Shown piece after piece: positions 48,035 to 64,000 of a stretch of 64,000 bases of DNA. The notes under the pieces are model-generated. The model was given only the letters and a program-made list of their open reading frames with translations. It was not told the origin of the DNA and ran no database searches. The stretch lies in contig RQTK01000025.1 in NCBI GenBank assembly GCA_003991915.1, positions 501,430-565,429 on the forward strand, given 5' to 3'. The DNA is from Elysia chlorotica (lineage: Eukaryota; Mollusca; Gastropoda; Plakobranchidae). Each line of letters starts with the position of its first letter. The first letter of the stretch is position 1. The translations under genes were made by a program, and so were the position numbers.

Positions 48035-50119
48035 AAGAACCCACTGTTTGAATGATCAGGGATCATTGTGAAAAATGTGTCCACCATCTTATCTTTGTGG
48101 TAGAACTTGAAGGGGCCAAGGCTAGTGAACCCAAACTCTCGTCCTGATACATTTCTTGATAATTTAAACTAGTAAAAAGAAATATAGAAGTTTACCAAAA
48201 GATACTTTATTTTACCCTCTTAATAGTCCTTTACATTTTAGTCAGCCTGAAATTAAATAGTTTCAATCCCATTTCTGACATGTTATTCTATATCAAGGTT
48301 GTTGGACCTTTTACCTATGTTTTTAGAATATATTGATATGTCCTATCTTTCTAAGCATAAACTAAACTTACTCCTTAGATTTCAATGCATTTTTACTTGT
48401 ATACCAGTTTTATGGCAAATGAACCCCTTAATTTTCACTTCCGTATAAACAATAGAATAGAAAATGAATGCTGCCTTAAATGTTGCAGGGTAAACTGAGT
48501 TCACATGCCCTTCTGAGGGGCCAGGGATATGGATTTTTAAAGTAAAATTTACTAATATTATAAATGAAACACCCCAGTTTTAGAAACCTATCGATCACAA
48601 AACATGCCTGCAATTCCTTGAGAGGAGTATAATGCTAAAGACTACTACACCTATAATAACTACATACAGTGCTATCCGCTCAAGAGAAACCTCTTGGATA
48701 CAGCCGAAAAGTTTGACCTAGGATTGTAGTCATCAGCGTCTATTAAGTAAGAAAAAGGATATTTTACAGATTTTTTTTTTTTGATGAAAGTATGATTGAC
48801 TTACACATTCATTAAAATCTTTATATTAATTATGACATTTTGTGAATAAGCAAAAGCTAAAATGTATTGTTAACTAAAAATTGAGTAATTGTAATAATAA
48901 AAAAATTCTTAATCACACAAACATATATTTATGCCTATAGCCCATGCATGTATCACTTAAGCTCAAACAGTTTTTCCTTTCTAAATATGCATTGGACTTG
49001 GTGACAATAAAACTTTTTTTTATGGAAATGGTTGATCTTGTTAATTATCTAGTTTTTATATTATACAATATAAATGGGTGTGTTTTTTATTGTGCCATAT
49101 TAGAGCTTTTTGTAATGATGATGCTTGCTCCTTTCGAGCTGCGATTTTAATTGAATGAATTGTCATAACTTTTCGGAAAATTAATTTGAAGGAAGCATGA
49201 TGCAAATTTTTCCATATAAAGATTTTGTTCCTACATGTATTTTTCTTCGCTTTGTTGCGGTGTCAGAATATCTCTTGCTTTTGGGGCATAAAAGGGTCCG
49301 TCTCTCTCTCTCTTTCTCTCTATCTCCGTCTCTCTTTGTATGTCTGTCTATCTATGTCTTTCTCTGTCTCCTTCTCTCGCCCTTTTTTAAACCTATAAAC
49401 CTATTTTGTTCAAATAAGGTTTTTATTTTTTTATATTTTATTTTCATTAATCTGATAAACATTCACAGTACTGTGATTGCTCTAAATCTAATATCTAAAA
49501 GCGTGACGGCCTAGCCACACAATGACTAAGATCATGATCATGATCTTTAGCTATTATTTTTATGGTACACAAGCGATCACTACGGATCGATTGTTGGAAA
49601 CATGTTTCTCTAGCTCACTGTCAAGATTTTCTGCTGTCTAGAAAGTCAAGCACCTTTTTAAGTAAAGTTAAAGAAACATGTTCAGTATTTTCAAAACGTT
49701 ATTCATAAAGTAAAATGTCTTCATGTATTGTTTAAGGGTCATCCGTTCTTTGCCTTACTTTAGTTATTCTCTAAATGTTTAATCATTCTTTTGTTGGCGG
49801 TTTTCATTAAAAAAAATTAAATAATATAGATAATTAGAAACAGTACTATTACTAGTAGGAAAATTGATTCTTTAATTTAAATGTCTTTATATCTTGCCCA
49901 TCATATTTATCCAACATTTTTGCAACAGTGATTACTTTAAATCATCAGTAAATAAAATAAATGTCAGAGAAGAGTTTAAGAATTAAGAGACATCAAAATG
50001 TATATAAAGTGTTGAATAAATAGAGAGTGCAGGTTAAAGGAGTGTTCAGAACCTTGTAGAATTTGGTGTCGGCATTGCCATAAACTCAAGGGGTTACCTT
50101 TTCACTCATCCACATTCAA

Positions 50120-50275
50120 TAATTCATTTTCCCATTTGGTAATACCAACTCTCAGAGATTCGATCAAATTAATTTCTTTTTATCTGGAAGTACCTTTTTA
50201 TTACTATATTTTTAATCATGTTGTATGGGCCAATGGCCTTTTCTTTTTCAAATAAAATTCAATTTAATAATAGAT
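50120..50275 (+). repeat. Interspersed repeat, copy 2
   Basis: Second copy of the element at 47290-47490, with TATCTGGAAGTACC, TTGTATGGGCCAATGGCC and AAATAAAATTCAATTTAATA. It lies in the intergenic region between TTLL12 and GRIN1 copy B. Confidence 0.55.
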
Positions 50276-53174
50276 ATAATGAGTGAGGAAAAAAAATTAT
50301 ATGAAGGAAGTATACATGTAATTTCAAAGTGGCCCCTTTAAAAAAAAAGGTCATGCTTGTTTATGATGAAAACAGGCTAAAATTAATTGTAAATGATGAA
50401 GTTTTAGCCAACACCCCTTTGCTTTGACTGAGATCTCCCTTAACAATGTCTGCTGAGCAATATGTACATACTTGAAAGAACTAGGAAACAAAAACTTTTA
50501 AAAACTTTTATTAAAAATGTACAACAGAGAGACAAAAAAAAAAATTAAAATTAATGCACCTCTGACTCAAACATGGTATGGATTCCACCCTTTTACTATA
50601 CATAAAGGTATAGAGATAATTATATTGAAAAATATATAATGTAAAAACTGATTTTTTAAATACACAGTGCATCATGCTTACCATGACTGTTAGTGTTCTA
50701 CATAATATCTGAATTCATAGATCGTCACTAGTCTAAACTAGTGTAGCTCATTCATATAAAAAGGATTTATTATTTGGAGCACTATTCAGGCTGTACAAAG
50801 TTAAAAGACTCAGACAGATCCTCGTTTAAAAAACATTTTTGTTATGCATTTCCCTTGAGGAATTCTATAAAGTAATAATGTGAAATGCCATGCGCAAAGC
50901 ACGAAAGTTATATTTTTATTTAATAAAAGGAATATTTTAATTTTACAATACAAAAATAATTCTAACAAGTTATGAACATTTTTGTCCAATCACAAAAGAT
51001 TATATGCGCAATGATTGTTCTTTAATTTTAACAATACAACTACATGTATAAGAAAATAGCAACAGTACAGTTTGGAATTGAAAAATAATAAGTCTAAATT
51101 AAACAAATCCATCGTTTTTTTTTTAATCCCCAAGTTAAGTGCTTTGCATTAAAATTTAAATCTTCATGCACATCGAATTGTAACAAAAACAAACAAACAA
51201 AATTTTCTCGACATATTACTATGAAAATTTTGATATCAAAACAAGACAGCCATTGCAGAAATTTTACTCCCTTTAATCAATCATTTAAAATAGATCCACT
51301 CACAGTAAAACTATATGTATCATCAAAGGCTGCGAGCATTCCTGTTTATTTAAGGAGGTTTAGTTATAAAGATTATTACTAAACAATGTTTTCCAGATTA
51401 AATCTTGATAACCCTTACGGTACAAAATCACCTCACACAGTGTTAAATGACTATAATTCATCATAAAAGATGAACATCACATTTGAAAAATTACAAAAAT
51501 AGAAACAAAATTGGTAAACAATTTAAATTAAGAAAAAAAGGGAATATCAATAATGAAAGCATTCGCATCAGCAGCAGTAAAATCAAATCACAAAATATTA
51601 AATGCAAAAATTGACTATACATGTGTAATAAATTGAATCTTTAAAAGAATTTATTTTACGGTACCAAAAATAATTTTTTAAATTCGAAACTAGTAATGGA
51701 AGCATTTCTAAAAATATCCCCAGGTTTATAACAAAGAAAAAAAAAATCATTTATACATGTGAACACTATCAAATAACTGATCTTTGCTGTTTTCAATCAA
51801 GTTATATTTTGTGACCAAATGATACTTATTTAAATCTGGAACATTATCTACAATATAGCCTGATAAAAGATTGTCAAAAAAACACTGTCAAAAAGTTTGC
51901 TACACATTTAGCCTACACAAAAACAATGCCAGGCAATCGTAATAAAGAGAAATACTCATGATTTAAAGTAAAGTTCTTCCTTTCTATGAGCCTAAAGTAA
52001 ATATCTTAACGGGGGATGGGAAATCACTATGTTTGCTAGCATGTCAAGCTTGGGATCACACAATAGAAGATAGCTTAAGAGGTAATTCAAAGGATACAAA
52101 TTAATATTAGCAAATGCCAAACAATCATTGAGATTCAAGCCCTCAGCATAAGTGTCTCCTCACAATGCTCAGATCTCTGAGATGTGACAAAAGTAACAAC
52201 TCTAAAATGGCAGTATGCATTGTGTCATCTGGTAGACAAGATTCAGGAAAAACACTATTGATCAACTTTAAAACAAATATAGTAAGTCTAAAATTGAACA
52301 AACTGGCCAAATAAATGGCTTGTATGAGATTCATGTGCTCCTTTCAATAAATTTAAAATAACGAAAATATTTATATTTTGAAACACTAAGATATACCAGT
52401 CATCTTGTGTGGGTAAAACAGGTATTTAACGACTGGTTTTGATAAGAGTGCAAGCTGTACTCACAACTACGCAATAAGACAAAGTTCAACCTGCTGATGA
52501 ATTCAGCACTTCAAGAAATGGTATGATCCAGCAAAATAAAATAGGCTTAGTGTAATATTTTTACATGTTAACATTGTTATTAATGGAAGAGCAGCAATCA
52601 CATTTGTGTGTGTGTAAACAAGTAAATAGTTATAATGCAAAGAAATAGTAAACCTCTCTGTTTTTCCAATCTAATTTTGAGTTAGATATAGTTTGTCTGC
52701 TTACTTAAAAAACAACGACCCTAAAACTAGTCAAAACAAAGCAAATATAATTCACTATAATGTATACTTTTAAAGTACTGTACTCTATATTCAGGTAAAT
52801 AATTAGGACCAAATGAATATTACAAGAAGCATATTCTGCTGAATAAAGCAACCTGGGTCCAATAATAACTGAAAAATGAAAAAAGCCTTTGTTATACAGA
52901 AAGGCTAAAAAGTACTTTTAAAAAGGATCCTATAGGGTATAAAGGGCATACAAGTTGTTAATAAAAATACATACTTTAAATAGATAAAGAGTAAAATATT
53001 GCACAGCAAGGAGGAGGATTTAAAGCATATTGACAAAGTTTGACACTAAATGAGTACAAAGTTCTCTACAAATGTCAAAAAGCTGAGAATAAATAAATAT
53101 CAGACTCGCTAGAACAAGTCAAGTTTTGAAATTGTCAAAGTCCACTGTGCCTGAGAGCAGAGAGCTCCAGATGA

Positions 53175-53674
53175 CTAGACCAGGTTGTTTGGGCTGTGAG
53201 AGAAAGTGTGGGAGGGGTTCTTTCTAGACCAGGTTGTCTGGGCTGTGAGAGAAAGTGTGTGTGTGTGTGTGTGGGGTTGTTTCTAGACCAGGTTGTCTGG
53301 GCTGTGAGAGAAAGTGTGGGAGGGATTGTTTCTAGACCAAGTTGTCTGGGCTGTGGGAGAAAGTGTGGGAGGGGTTGTTTCTAGACCAAGTTGTCTGGGC
53401 TGTGAGAGAAAGTGTGGGAGGGATTGTTTCTAGACCAGGTTGTCTGGGCTGTGGGAGAAAGTGTGGGAGGGGTTGTGTTTAGACCAAGTTGTCTGGGCTG
53501 TGGGAGAAAGTGTGGGAGGGATTGTTTCTAGACCAAGTTGTCTGGGCTGTGAGAGAAAGTGTGGGAGGGATTGTTTCTAGACCAGGTTGTCTGGGCTGTG
53601 AGAGAAAGTGTGGGAGGGGTTGTTTCTAGACCAGGTTGTCTGGGCGGTGAGAGAAAGTGTGGGAGGGGTTGTGT
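53175..53674. repeat. 49-bp minisatellite derived from the GRIN1 copy B C-terminal codons
   Basis: Ten tandem units of about 49 bp lie immediately 3' of the copy B stop codon. The eleventh, boundary copy is the end of the coding exon itself. On the minus strand every unit reads NPSHTFSHSPDNLV followed by TAG or TAA (first unit PNNLV). Unit 2 is lengthened by a GT microsatellite. The array lies in the expected 3' UTR of the long-tail isoform. Copy A has no such array after its stop. Confidence 0.93.

Positions 53675-64000
<10,326 letters not shown>

Larger units (their letters stand above)
47757..53174. other. Intergenic region between convergent TTLL12 and GRIN1 copy B
   Basis: Strongly AT-rich. 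It contains the TTLL12 3' UTR, one interspersed repeat (50120-50275), a CT-rich stretch near 49300, and probably a long GRIN1 copy B 3' UTR on the minus strand. No open frame with recognisable features. Confidence 0.6.

Noticed and set aside
53196-53384. Plus-strand open frames rich in Cys, Gly and Val across the 49-bp array.
   Set aside because: They are the reverse strand of the C-terminal-codon repeat. The minus-strand reading explains the sequence fully.
53175-53674. Possible CRISPR-like array.
   Set aside because: Units are directly tandem without unique spacers, and the genome is eukaryotic.

Overview
This window comes from an animal nuclear genome. All four recognisable genes are split by GT-AG introns, the background is AT-rich, and microsatellites, minisatellites, tRNA-like SINE candidates and LINE debris are abundant. 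A lophotrochozoan, most likely a gastropod mollusc, fits the protein style and repeats. That placement is inference.

Layout. (1) 349-22635, minus strand: a near-complete NMDA-type glutamate receptor subunit 1 gene (GRIN1, copy A). It has 17 common coding exons plus two alternative last exons. One small exon is missing and probably lies inside the 515-N assembly gap at 13941-14455. (2) 22636-28772: intergenic DNA with a CTA array, SINE-like elements and a ~27-bp minisatellite upstream of copy A. (3) 28773-33753, plus strand: a four-exon gene for an MTRES1/C6orf203-like mitochondrial protein. (4) 35944-47756, plus strand: a complete 13-exon TTLL12 gene (626 aa). (5) 47757-53174: AT-rich intergenic DNA. 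(6) 53675 to beyond the right edge, minus strand: the 3' part of a second GRIN1 gene (copy B), with the same exon lengths and phases as copy A and the same pair of alternative last exons.

The main biology is a pair of old GRIN1 paralogues in the same orientation, separated by two unrelated genes on the opposite strand. Each can end in a 28-residue tail containing ETWQYL, or in a long Ser/Pro-rich tail (136-140 aa) with a conserved RRLS site and a terminal NLV. Copy B carries a 49-bp tandem array directly after its stop codon. The array is built from the last codons of the gene itself, so each unit re-encodes the terminal peptide. Both paralogues have Ala where vertebrate and fly GluN1 have a glycine-contacting Ser.

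Mobile debris includes an RTE-like LINE whose endonuclease half is inverted relative to its reverse transcriptase half (copy B intron), a LINE 3' fragment in TTLL12, and a decayed transposase-like gene in a copy A intron. Exon boundaries were read by eye from splice sites and reading-frame continuity and have not been checked against transcripts.
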